Source: a virus. Taken from it: DNA of 23,396 bases. Location: the IMG/VR virus record IMGVR_UViG_3300037584_003347, positions 1 through 23,396 of that record; one strand, 5' to 3'. The stretch's first letter is position 1. Each line of letters begins with the position of its first letter. The notes beneath the pieces are model-generated. The model made no database searches, was not told where the DNA came from, and saw only the letters and a list, made by a program, of their open reading frames with translations. The translations under genes were made by a program, and so were the position numbers. Of the stretch, positions 7,492 to 15,262 are shown one piece after another.

Positions 7492-8301
7492 CTAAAACGG
7501 TACGTCTTCGTTGCTTTCTGTATTGTTAGATTGTGGCGCCTCTTTTATAGGCTCACCCTCGACAGTAGGTTTAGCTTCGACATCTCCTCTTGATGCTGCG
7601 GTTGAAAATGATTTTGCTTCATTATAAATACCAGCGTCCTCAACTTGACCTGCTTTCTCAACTTGATACCCAAACCAACTACCACGATCATTAGACTCAC
7701 TAACTGTAGTAAGTTTATAAATCATAGCATATGTTGGTGGAGTAAAACTTCCCGATGGACCACTAACTTTTTGAGTTAACATTAAACTGTTCCAACGTCT
7801 GCTCTTTTTTAATTGAGTAGATGTCATGCTAATAACAGCTTGAGACCACACGCCACCTTTGTCTTGTACTAAGACATAGTGATATGCAGTTGTAGCAATG
7901 TAATTACCGTTAGGTAATGTGTCCTTAAACGTCATTTGATCACGTTTAGTTTTACTTAAGACACCACTATCAGCGTGATGAGATTCTACGAATCCTCCAC
8001 CTTGCTCACGTGGTTTCCATTCTACGTATCGTAGTTGGTAAAGAACAGGAATCACATTTAGTGAGTCACTGACTTCTTGTGAGACAGTGTTATAAAACTG
8101 TCCAACTTTAGCCCCTTCAACATATTCCGCTTTTGATGGATTAAGTTGTGGACTATTAGATTGTAGTATGTTGATGTAAGGGATTGCGATATCTCTTGAC
8201 ATGTCAAGATTACCAAAACCGCTTGCATCTTTTGAATCACTAGCAAGAACTGCTAGATCTAATTTTGCCGCTTTAGTAGCGACTGCCTGTGCTTTTGCCA
8301 T
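7492..8301 (-). CDS. Probable phage single-stranded DNA-binding protein with SSB-like acidic tail
   Basis: This 269-residue protein starts MAKAQAV with AGGAG eight bases upstream. The middle (about residues 39-220) is beta-rich and includes IPYINILQSNSPQL, YVEWKPREQGGG, YHYVLV and STQLKKSRRWNSLM. The last 40 residues are a disordered acidic linker ending ESNEDVPF, which closely resembles the DDIPF tail by which bacterial SSB recruits partner proteins. T7 gp2.5 and T4 gp32 also have acidic C-terminal tails. The tail, together with its position directly before the primase and helicase genes, makes ssDNA binding the best guess. I cannot confirm an OB fold from the sequence alone. An alternative is another replication-associated scaffolding protein. 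Confidence 0.65.
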   Translation of the reverse strand: MAKAQAVATKAAKLDLAVLASDSKDASGFGNLDMSRDIAIPYINILQSNSPQLNPSKAEYVEGAKVGQFYNTVSQEVSDSLNVIPVLYQLRYVEWKPREQGGGFVESHHADSGVLSKTKRDQMTFKDTLPNGNYIATTAYHYVLVQDKGGVWSQAVISMTSTQLKKSRRWNSLMLTQKVSGPSGSFTPPTYAMIYKLTTVSESNDRGSWFGYQVEKAGQVEDAGIYNEAKSFSTAASRGDVEAKPTVEGEPIKEAPQSNNTESNEDVPF

Positions 8302-8315
8302 GGCCTTTTCTCCTA

Positions 8316-8879
8316 TTATTCTTTTATCGTTGTTTTTTGTCCTACGAAAGCCCCTAACAAATCCATAGGTAATTCCTTACCTGCTTCATGCTGCTCTCGT
8401 ATGAATGCGCGAAGGGTGGAAGGTTCGACCCATTCACGTTGCATTGATTGATAACCTTTCTCGGACAAAGTATCTATCAACGACTTAGCTTTCTCATCTT
8501 CATTCCTTCCAAAGCTACAAGAAACTTGGTTCTTTATTAAATCACCAAATCCATTGTCTCTTAGCCAACTAAAAGCTGCTTCTTTCTTAGCTTCTTTGAT
8601 TGAAGCACCATAATAGTTGGAAACTTTTAAGTGTCTACCATCTGCTAATTTTAATTCAGACAAACCTACTTCTGCAAATAAGTTAGGTAGAACATTTTCT
8701 GCTAAATGTTTTTTATAATCTTTTTTCTTTTTAAGTTGCTCTTCTAAATTAGCAATCTCTTGATCAGTATCTGCTACATCATTTGCAACAGCACCTATTT
8801 TACCCATGTTGTCCTGGGCCGTGGCCCCTGAATCTTGCTGCATTTGGGTAAGTAAATCTTTTGGATCTAAACTTGTCAT
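8316..8879 (-). CDS. Conserved phage protein of replication module, coiled-coil N-terminal half
   Basis: This 187-residue protein has a Gln/Asp-rich N-terminus, a predicted coiled coil at about residues 38-62 (DQEIANLEEQLKKKKDYKK), then a compact domain. That domain includes LPNLFAEVGLSELKLADG, AAFSWLRDNGFGDLIKNQV, a SCSFGRNEDEKA segment and, near the end, PSTLRAFIREQHEAG and PMDLLGAFVGQK. I recognise this arrangement as a common, uncharacterised phage family found beside ssDNA-binding and primase genes, but I know no proven function. The start ATG follows AGAGGTTAAT and lies one base after the preceding gene. The gap to the SSB candidate is 14 bases. A DNA-binding or replisome-accessory role is an inference from context only. 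Confidence 0.7.
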   Translation of the reverse strand: MTSLDPKDLLTQMQQDSGATAQDNMGKIGAVANDVADTDQEIANLEEQLKKKKDYKKHLAENVLPNLFAEVGLSELKLADGRHLKVSNYYGASIKEAKKEAAFSWLRDNGFGDLIKNQVSCSFGRNEDEKAKSLIDTLSEKGYQSMQREWVEPSTLRAFIREQHEAGKELPMDLLGAFVGQKTTIKE

Positions 8880-8880
8880 A

Positions 8881-9186
8881 TTAACCTCTCAAATCTATTT
8901 CTATATCGTAGTATCGTTTTTCATCACGATCCCACTTCAGCACTTTAAACCTGCCTCTATTAACATCACTGACAACCGCGCCAGCTAACGCAATAATAGC
9001 AGGGTCACCAATCAAAAGCAAATAGTCATCATCATTAAATGTGGATAACTCTTTTTTTAACTTATGAGTAAGTGGTCCAGAAGATAAAACTATCTGTTTG
9101 TTATCTGGTAGTAATACTTTTAGATCACCAAACTTTTCGGCCGACCTAATGTTTCTACCCATTTCTTGTAGTACGTAAACTGTCAT
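8881..9186 (-). CDS. Conserved phage protein, first gene of the leftward replication operon
   Basis: This 101-residue protein has a hydrophobic segment DDYLLLIGDPAIIALAGAVV (residues 52-71), then SDVNRGRFKVLKWDRDEKRYY. The pattern (IGDPAI, a small-residue helix, then N-RGR--LKWDR---Y) recurs in many phages next to replication genes, and I know of no established role. The helix is amphipathic rather than a convincing membrane segment. The ATG at 9186 is about 13 bases downstream of the expected transcription start of the minus-strand promoter at 9206-9234. It has only a weak AAGAAA ribosome binding site, so its leader is very short. Confidence 0.7.
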   Translation of the reverse strand: MTVYVLQEMGRNIRSAEKFGDLKVLLPDNKQIVLSSGPLTHKLKKELSTFNDDDYLLLIGDPAIIALAGAVVSDVNRGRFKVLKWDRDEKRYYDIEIDLRG

Positions 9187-9197
9187 AATTTTATTTC

Positions 9198-9227
9198 TTG
9201 ATTCTCATATAGATCATGTTATATATA
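9198..9227 (+). promoter_or_regulatory. Sigma70-like promoter for the SNF2 helicase, overlapping the leftward promoter
   Basis: On the plus strand TTGATT (9198-9203) is followed by TATATA at 9220 (16-base spacing) or at 9222 (18-base spacing). Transcription would start near 9233, just upstream of the ATG at 9249. The element occupies almost the same bases as the leftward promoter, so the two should compete for RNA polymerase. Confidence 0.45.
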
Positions 9228-9234
9228 AAGTCAA
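9206..9234 (-). promoter_or_regulatory. Sigma70-like promoter driving the leftward replication operon
   Basis: On the minus strand TTGACT (9234-9229) is followed after exactly 17 bases by TATATG (9211-9206), a good fit to bacterial -35 and -10 elements. Transcription would begin near 9199, leaving a leader of about 13 bases before the ATG at 9186. All genes from there to the left edge run in the same direction with no gap over 28 bases, so this could be the main promoter for the whole module. Confidence 0.55.
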
Positions 9235-9248
9235 CATTAGAAATAAAA

Positions 9249-10685
9249 ATGTACAAATTTAAAACTGAGCCTTATGAGCATCAAAAAGATGCGCTAAAAA
9301 AATGCTGGAATAAAGAAGCATTTGCTATCTTTGCAGAGATGGGTACAGGTAAAACTAAAATTGCATTAGACAATGCTTGCATATTATATAACAAAGGTAA
9401 GATTGACAGAGCATTAATTATTGCACCAAAAGGCACATACATGAATTGGGTAGATCAAGAAATACCTACACACATGCCTGATTACATAGAAAAAAATGTA
9501 GTAGCATGGAAACAATCAACAAGTGCAGAATACAAACAACAATTAAAAAACATAAAAGATTTAAATGATTTTAGATTTAAAATAATGGTTATGAATGTAG
9601 AAGCTTTGTCAACAAAAAAAGGTGTAGAATTTGCTAAAATATTTTTAATTGGTAAATCTATGATGATAATAGATGAAAGCACTACAATAAAAAATCCACA
9701 AGCTAAAAGAACTAAAAATATATTAGGGCTCGGTAAAGAAGCAAAGTATAGAAGAATACTTACAGGATCACCAGTGACACAATCCCCTATGGATCTGTGG
9801 TCACAGATGGATTTTCTTGATCCAGAAATATTAGGGCAACAAAGTTTTTATGCATTTAGAACTAGGTATGCAGTGGTTATCACAGCTAACGCAGCTGGTG
9901 GCACACATAAATATCAAAAAGTAATTAAATTTAAAAACTTAGCTCAGTTAGGACAACTTGTATCGCCACATTCTTACCGTATTCTTAAAAAAGATTGCCT
10001 TGATTTACCTGAAAAAACATTTGTTAAACGTGAAATAGAGTTAACTGATGAACAAATGACAGCGTACCAGGAAATGAAAACTAACGCCATGACTATACTA
10101 AAAGGCGAATCACTAACAGCCGTTAACGTGCTTACACAACTAATGCGGTTACATCAAATAACATGTGGACATATGAAAACGGATAGTGGTGAAACATTAA
10201 ATCTTAAAAACAATCGTGTAGATGAATTGATGCAAGTATTATCAGAGACTACAGGTAAAGCAATTATATGGGCAAATTATATTCACGATATATTAAATAT
10301 AGAAGCAGCTATAAAAAAAGAATATGGACCTACTTCATATTGCACATATTATGGTGCAACTAAGGCAGAGGACAGACAACGTTGTATATATGATTTTCAA
10401 AATAAAAAAAATGATTGTCGTTTTTTTATAGGTAACACACAAACAGGTGGTTATGGCATTACATTAACAGCAGCTAGTACAGTAATATATTATTCTAATA
10501 ATTATGATTTAGAAAAAAGAATACAATCAGAAGATCGTGCACACCGTATAGGACAAGTTAATCCTGTATTATATATTGATATGGTAGCAAAGAAAACTGT
10601 AGATGAAAAAATAATAAAAGCTCTTAAAAATAAAGTAAATATTGCTAAAGAAATTAGTGGAGAAGAATTATCCGAGTGGATTTAA
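9249..10685 (+). CDS. SNF2-family DNA-dependent ATPase/helicase
   Basis: This is the only plus-strand gene. From the ATG at 9249 it encodes 478 residues. Both RecA-like lobes are present: motif I AEMGTGKT near residue 29, motif II IIDEST near 140, motif III LTGSP near 171, then in lobe two GYGITLTAAS near 401 and motif VI RAHRIGQ near 430. SNF2 enzymes translocate on duplex DNA and remodel bound proteins. In phages they are thought to aid replication, repair or defence evasion. An upstream ATG at 9216 adds 11 residues but sits inside the putative promoter, and neither start has a good ribosome binding site. The stop codon overlaps that of the converging exonuclease gene in the palindrome TTAA. 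Confidence 0.9.
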   Translation: MYKFKTEPYEHQKDALKKCWNKEAFAIFAEMGTGKTKIALDNACILYNKGKIDRALIIAPKGTYMNWVDQEIPTHMPDYIEKNVVAWKQSTSAEYKQQLKNIKDLNDFRFKIMVMNVEALSTKKGVEFAKIFLIGKSMMIIDESTTIKNPQAKRTKNILGLGKEAKYRRILTGSPVTQSPMDLWSQMDFLDPEILGQQSFYAFRTRYAVVITANAAGGTHKYQKVIKFKNLAQLGQLVSPHSYRILKKDCLDLPEKTFVKREIELTDEQMTAYQEMKTNAMTILKGESLTAVNVLTQLMRLHQITCGHMKTDSGETLNLKNNRVDELMQVLSETTGKAIIWANYIHDILNIEAAIKKEYGPTSYCTYYGATKAEDRQRCIYDFQNKKNDCRFFIGNTQTGGYGITLTAASTVIYYSNNYDLEKRIQSEDRAHRIGQVNPVLYIDMVAKKTVDEKIIKALKNKVNIAKEISGEELSEWI

Positions 10686-11350
10686 ATTATGCTTTCATTG
10701 TAAGCATCTAGTTTTTTCATAAATGCGTTAGTTGCACGTACAAATTTTTCACCAGTCAATTCAAATCTTTGAAATGTTAAATCACGTGAACACATAAGAA
10801 CTACACCCTGGTCTATTTCTGTATCAAATATAGAATTGTGGGCCGCGGCGTACGCTGCAAGCTGCATTAAATAATCCTGCACCCATTCACGTTTCTTTGG
10901 TCTATTTGTTTGTTTAAAATCCATAATAGCTGGTCTCCCTTTGTACACACCAATCATGTCTGCAGTTCCTGCGTACTTACCAGGATTATATAAATGTACT
11001 TCTGATCCCCATATCTCTGTTATATCTTTAAATGATTCATCAATAATTTTTTGTGCCATTTTTTCTGCTTGTACACCTATTTCTGTAAGATCTTTGTATT
11101 TATCTCCGTTCACAAAACGTTCTATATATAGGTGGAGCGCGGTGCCAATCTGACCTGCACTCTTAATTATTTCCTCAGCTTTTTTTTCGCCTACTTTTGC
11201 ACGCCATTGTTTTAAAAATGTTTTATCTTTTGTTTTAGAAAGTATAGTTGTGACAGATGGTAATGCTTCACCATCGGGTGTAAGATATAATCTTCCATCC
11301 CCTTCTTTGCGTTTTAATTCTGCGTAATTATATTTCTTAATTAATTGCAC
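10682..11350 (-). CDS. PD-(D/E)XK exonuclease (MGME1/Cas4/lambda-exonuclease superfamily)
   Basis: This 222-residue protein shows the nuclease core in order: GTALHLYIERFV with His73, SEVHLYNP with Glu117, YAGTADMIG with Asp131, the D-x-K motif MDFKQT (Asp144, Lys146), and QDYLMQLAAYAAA with the helical Gln163 and Tyr167. Phage relatives degrade host DNA and process ends for recombination, and this could supply the 5'-3' exonuclease missing from the polymerase. It starts at a GTG with a poor ribosome binding site, 6 bases after the lysozyme stop. It is the last gene of the late operon, converging with SNF2. Its position away from the replication operon suggests late expression, perhaps for DNA maturation. 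It might also be transcribed separately. Confidence 0.85.
   Translation of the reverse strand: MQLIKKYNYAELKRKEGDGRLYLTPDGEALPSVTTILSKTKDKTFLKQWRAKVGEKKAEEIIKSAGQIGTALHLYIERFVNGDKYKDLTEIGVQAEKMAQKIIDESFKDITEIWGSEVHLYNPGKYAGTADMIGVYKGRPAIMDFKQTNRPKKREWVQDYLMQLAAYAAAHNSIFDTEIDQGVVLMCSRDLTFQRFELTGEKFVRATNAFMKKLDAYNESII
10689..10717 (+). terminator. Weak intrinsic terminator candidate after the SNF2 gene
   Basis: Four bases beyond the SNF2 stop, ATGCTT and AAGCAT form a 6-bp stem around a 7-base loop (10689-10707). Four bases later there is a run of six T. The stem is short and AT-rich, so this is only a candidate. It lies inside the 3' end of the opposing exonuclease gene. Confidence 0.4.
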
Positions 11351-11356
11351 TATGGC

Positions 11357-11797
11357 TTATACCATACACTCCGACATATGCCTAGCCATTTCTTGAGCTC
11401 TGTTGGGTGTCTGTTTTGCCCAACGTGAGTCAAGCATTTGAACAGACGCTTCAGCGTAATCTGGTGGATCTTGCTGAAGAGCCTGCCACATTTTCCTGAA
11501 CTTGGAAACTCCTGTCCCCCCAAGCTGGAAAATCATTTCGATGATTATAATTTTTGCATCATCACTTATTGTTAAACCTTTACACATATCATCTGCTTGA
11601 TCAATTGCAGATTGTAAATCTTTTTCTAATATACCCATTAAGAAATCTTCATCATACTCTTTGCCATCTTCCCAAAAGTCTTCTACACATAGGTGGCCAA
11701 CGCCCACGGTTCTTTTGTTTAAGGTATCGAGGTACACTTTATTTCTGTACCCTTCGTGTTTTTTTACTGATTCTAAAAGTTTATCCATGTCAATCAT
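11357..11797 (-). CDS. T4-type lysozyme (glycoside hydrolase family 24), endolysin
   Basis: This 146-residue protein has the T4 lysozyme catalytic triad with identical spacing: Glu15 (KKHEGYRNK), Asp24 (VYLDT) and Thr30 (RTVGVGHL). The C-terminal region DSRWAKQTPNRAQEMARHM matches the substrate-side helix of T4 lysozyme. It would cleave the MurNAc-GlcNAc bond to lyse the host. There is no signal peptide or SAR helix, so it needs a holin or another route across the inner membrane. The one-helix membrane protein encoded immediately upstream is a candidate. The ATG lies one base after that gene's stop, with only a GGA-type ribosome binding site, so translation may be coupled. Confidence 0.93.
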   Translation of the reverse strand: MIDMDKLLESVKKHEGYRNKVYLDTLNKRTVGVGHLCVEDFWEDGKEYDEDFLMGILEKDLQSAIDQADDMCKGLTISDDAKIIIIEMIFQLGGTGVSKFRKMWQALQQDPPDYAEASVQMLDSRWAKQTPNRAQEMARHMSECMV

Positions 11798-11798
11798 A

Positions 11799-12002
11799 TT
11801 AATTATCCAATTTTTTATTTATGTTTTTTACTTCGTTTTCTATGACAGCTATTCTAGCTTCCATTTTTGTAAACAGAATAAGTGCTTCTTCTATTCTATC
11901 TATGTCACGTTCCATTGCATTGATACGCTGTGATGTCATACCCCATGTAGCACCTAATGCTATAAAAATTCCTATGATCCATACTGCGTCTCTTATACTC
12001 AT
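11799..12002 (-). CDS. Small membrane protein beside lysozyme, candidate holin or spanin-like protein
   Basis: This 67-residue protein has one transmembrane segment at residues 7-22 (VWIIGIFIALGATWGM), followed by a continuous charged coiled coil to the C-terminus (ERDIDRIEEALILF, then EARIAVIENEVKNINKK). It is encoded directly before lysozyme, and its start overlaps the stop of the 1086-residue gene as TAATG. One membrane helix plus a coiled coil is compatible with an inner-membrane spanin subunit, an XhlA-like lysis accessory protein or a small holin. The sequence does not decide between them. No second, lipoprotein-type spanin gene is embedded in it that I can see. Confidence 0.65.
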   Translation of the reverse strand: MSIRDAVWIIGIFIALGATWGMTSQRINAMERDIDRIEEALILFTKMEARIAVIENEVKNINKKLDN

Positions 12003-15000
12003 TAACTTACCAAAGATATTATTCCGCCTCTTGCTGCCATACGTGGTGCCACTCTATTAGCGAGTGCCTGGTCCAAGTTTCCTTCATACAAGGAAGCTGC
12101 AGCTGCAGGGTTCATGTTAGGGTTTTGTAGTATAGAAGAACCAATACTTGTTACTTCATCTGCAAAGTAATTTGAGTCTGGTTGTGGAGGACTTTGTATT
12201 CTATCTAATATGTTCATTGCAGGTGATGTACCTGGTGTACCCATTGTATCTTCTACTATTCCTTTACCAGTTTCTAAAATTTGTTTACCAGCTTCACCAA
12301 ATGTTTCTAATGCACTTTTTGCTGGTGCCATACTTTGACCAACTTGTTCTCTGTATCGTTGTCCTTTTTCAATCTCTGCTAATTCACGATCAAACTCTTG
12401 CCATTCTTCAGGACGTAATCTTACAAGACGAACAAAATTAGCAAGTCTAACTTGCTCTGGTAATGTATCATCTAATATGTTTCTGTATGCACGAAGAGAA
12501 GGTGGGCTTGTTATAATGCCACCCATGTATCGTACACCGTATGCTAATGCTGCTGGTATTAACCAACCACTTCCAAAAGCTGCAAGTGCACCAGCTCCTG
12601 CTGTTCTTGTCTGTATTCCTAATGCTGATGTAGGTAATGCTGAAGCAATACCTGAACGTATACCACCCATTACTGCACGACGTGCCATGAATGTACTTAT
12701 TTCTGGTATACCATTTGCTGCTGCCGCAGTCATTAGTGTAGCAAAGTCTTCTAAATCTTTTAAGTTAGGTAATTGAGCTGCTTGTTTACCAACTAAACCT
12801 GCAGGTGCATCGTATTTTACTGCCTTTAATCCTTCGTTAAAATTAACGTTGTCAAATTCTTTTACTATTCCTGTTTGTCCATCACGTACTACTATTTTAG
12901 ATACTTGTGGTCCTGGTAATGCTTTTTCAAATAATGTTTTAAGTGGGTTGCCTTTACCTAAACCAAGTGCACGTCTAAATATTTCTCCATCAAATAATTC
13001 TGCACCATCTCTTTGTACAATAGAATTGTTAAATACTTTGTTAAGATAAATACCTAATCCTTCATAGTATGCTTTATCACCAACAATGTTTTTCATTGTC
13101 GCTAAATTTGTTGCAGCATTGGCTGGATCTTTTTTAGCTATATCAATAACTGTTTCAAATATATTTGTTGCTTGACGATCTGGATCAACGTTAATAGCCA
13201 TACCAAATCTTTCTACAGGACCAGCTACAGCTTTACCTGCTTTTGTTGTAAACATCATCATGCCGTTGCTTACAAACTTTTCATAATCACGCCATAATTT
13301 TTCTACTTCAGGTATACCTGACTTTGATAAGTTACCAATGTCTGCTTCCCATGCTTTATATATATTTAAAATATCTGCTTGACTCTCTCCATCTGCATTC
13401 TTTAAAAATTTATTATATAGTTTATCCATTTGATCACGAAGACCATAGTATTGCTCTATTGTTCTAGCACCTGCAATGCCAGGATTTATAATTTGAGTTT
13501 TTAAAAAATCAATAAAAGGTTCTGGAACTGCTTTACTAATTGCAGCTGTGCCTTCATCTGTAGGAGCAATTTGTCTTTGTGCTAAAGCTCTTTGATATAT
13601 TCTTTTTGCTTCATTAACTAATGTAGAATCATCTACAACAGCGCCGTATTTTCTAGCTGACTCTAATAACAATTGTTGTTTTTCTGCAGCAGCATCTCTA
13701 AATCCTCTTGCAGCAGCACCACCTAATCCTGATATTTTAGCACCGTGTTCACTAACATTTAATATGGGTGCAAAAGTTAATTTTTGTATTATGCTGCCAC
13801 CAAGATCCATGTAAGCATTCATTTGATCTGCTTTGTTTTTATATATTCTTGTACCTATAACTGGCGCACGTCCTAATAATTTTGAGATACCTGCTAACAT
13901 AGGAGAACCAACATCAGATCGTTGTACGTTTGTACCAATCATTTTTTCTGTTTGCGGTAATAAATCACCTACTTGTTTTAAAGGCGTTTTTAATTCAGAA
14001 GGACTTAAAAAATTAAAGACAGGGCTTCTCATTAATCTTGTCATTAGATTTCCAATTAAAGGAATATTTAATTGTATGTTTTGTGATCTACCACCAACAG
14101 ATGTTTCTATAAACTCTTTTGTTAACGGATCTTCTTGTAGCATAGTAGAAAATTTACCAGATTGATATAATCTTTGTTCGGCATCTAATATTTCTTGACC
14201 TGCAGGAACTCTAGATCCTGCTCTTGGTTTAAACATGCCAAATACATTACCACCTATAAATCTTTTTGTAGCATAGTAAGCAGGTCTTGCTCCAAAGAAT
14301 ACACTGGATATCGCACCATCAATTGCTGCATCTTTCAATGCACCTTTTATTCTTGTTGCTTGATCAGGACGATTAATACCTTCCGGACCAAATGTTAATC
14401 TGTCTGGTATTACAGCAGACATTGTTTCTAATATTTGATTATCACTATTCTTTAAAAACTTTTTTGCTGTGCCGGCTTTGTTCATTATATCTAATTGAAC
14501 TTCATAACCATAGTCAGCTATGCCTACGCCTGCAGCACCACCGACCACTGCGCCTAATGCTTTTGCCCACCAAGGTCCTGGGACCTTGCCACCACGTGCC
14601 ATGCCAGCCATAAATCTTTTACCAATACCTTTTGTTCCATATCTAAATGAATCTCCAAAAGCATCAAGAATTACTGGTCCAGCTTTATATCCTTTTAAAG
14701 CACCAACTGTTCCCACTACCATTTCTTGTCCAGCTTCTAATACAGGATAAGGACTAGGAGTAGAAGTATACAAACCAAACTCATCTTCATTAAGTAATGT
14801 ACTAGGCGTTATTGTTGTAAAATCTTTTTGTGATAAACCCATAGATCTAATGTATCCTTGTATGTCATTATTAAGTTCAGCCACTTGTTCTGGTTCCATA
14901 TTAGGATATTTTTCTTTTGCTCTTGCTATAATGTTAACTACATTGTCACGTACTGTATCTCTTTTTTCTCTATATGTTTTTAAATTTTGTAATTCTAAAG

Positions 15001-15262
15001 CTCTTGCATCAAGTTCTTTTTGTGATGCGACAAAAGGATTATCTTTACCAAAAGGTTGTCCAGGCAATAAAGCGTTTCCAAGTATTTGAAATGGAGCTGA
15101 TGCAGCTTCTGCAATAGGTTCCATAGTTTTTCTATTCTTCGCTATTATCTCTTCTGCTTTTGTTTGTGGTACACCACCTTCTGTTTTACTTACAAATGTT
15201 TTATCTTTTGCATCTAACTTTGATGCTGCTTTTTCAAATTGTTTTGTTGTTACATCTACCAT
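12002..15262 (-). CDS. Very large structural protein, candidate internal virion/DNA ejection protein
   Basis: This 1086-residue protein is the largest in the window. The N-terminus is polar and helical. A glycine-zipper hydrophobic segment lies at about residues 231-250 (KALGAVVGGAAGVGIAD), a second Gly/Ala-rich hydrophobic stretch at about 888-916, and a mostly helical middle contains several charged coiled-coil-like regions. The C-terminus ends AARGGIISLVS, a tail I associate with marine phage proteins. Two potential membrane segments in a huge helical protein, encoded between tail and lysis genes, fit an ejection protein that forms a channel in the host envelope, as the T7 gp14-gp15-gp16 proteins do. 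No lytic transglycosylase motif is visible. Junctions on both sides are TAATG. A tail tape measure is the main alternative. Confidence 0.65.
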   Translation of the reverse strand: MVDVTTKQFEKAASKLDAKDKTFVSKTEGGVPQTKAEEIIAKNRKTMEPIAEAASAPFQILGNALLPGQPFGKDNPFVASQKELDARALELQNLKTYREKRDTVRDNVVNIIARAKEKYPNMEPEQVAELNNDIQGYIRSMGLSQKDFTTITPSTLLNEDEFGLYTSTPSPYPVLEAGQEMVVGTVGALKGYKAGPVILDAFGDSFRYGTKGIGKRFMAGMARGGKVPGPWWAKALGAVVGGAAGVGIADYGYEVQLDIMNKAGTAKKFLKNSDNQILETMSAVIPDRLTFGPEGINRPDQATRIKGALKDAAIDGAISSVFFGARPAYYATKRFIGGNVFGMFKPRAGSRVPAGQEILDAEQRLYQSGKFSTMLQEDPLTKEFIETSVGGRSQNIQLNIPLIGNLMTRLMRSPVFNFLSPSELKTPLKQVGDLLPQTEKMIGTNVQRSDVGSPMLAGISKLLGRAPVIGTRIYKNKADQMNAYMDLGGSIIQKLTFAPILNVSEHGAKISGLGGAAARGFRDAAAEKQQLLLESARKYGAVVDDSTLVNEAKRIYQRALAQRQIAPTDEGTAAISKAVPEPFIDFLKTQIINPGIAGARTIEQYYGLRDQMDKLYNKFLKNADGESQADILNIYKAWEADIGNLSKSGIPEVEKLWRDYEKFVSNGMMMFTTKAGKAVAGPVERFGMAINVDPDRQATNIFETVIDIAKKDPANAATNLATMKNIVGDKAYYEGLGIYLNKVFNNSIVQRDGAELFDGEIFRRALGLGKGNPLKTLFEKALPGPQVSKIVVRDGQTGIVKEFDNVNFNEGLKAVKYDAPAGLVGKQAAQLPNLKDLEDFATLMTAAAANGIPEISTFMARRAVMGGIRSGIASALPTSALGIQTRTAGAGALAAFGSGWLIPAALAYGVRYMGGIITSPPSLRAYRNILDDTLPEQVRLANFVRLVRLRPEEWQEFDRELAEIEKGQRYREQVGQSMAPAKSALETFGEAGKQILETGKGIVEDTMGTPGTSPAMNILDRIQSPPQPDSNYFADEVTSIGSSILQNPNMNPAAAASLYEGNLDQALANRVAPRMAARGGIISLVS

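Noticed and set aside
7473-7510. TATACT -10-like element before the primase gene
   Set aside because: No acceptable -35 hexamer is found 16-18 bases upstream, and transcription would start inside the Shine-Dalgarno site.
9216-9248. Upstream ATG for the SNF2 gene
   Set aside because: It lies within the putative promoter, before the expected transcript start, and has no ribosome binding site. Kept only as an alternative.
11554-11933. Two plus-strand frames opposite the lysozyme and membrane protein genes
   Set aside because: They are antisense shadows with His/Leu/Phe-rich composition and no ribosome binding site. They are not an antisense spanin or holin that I can support.
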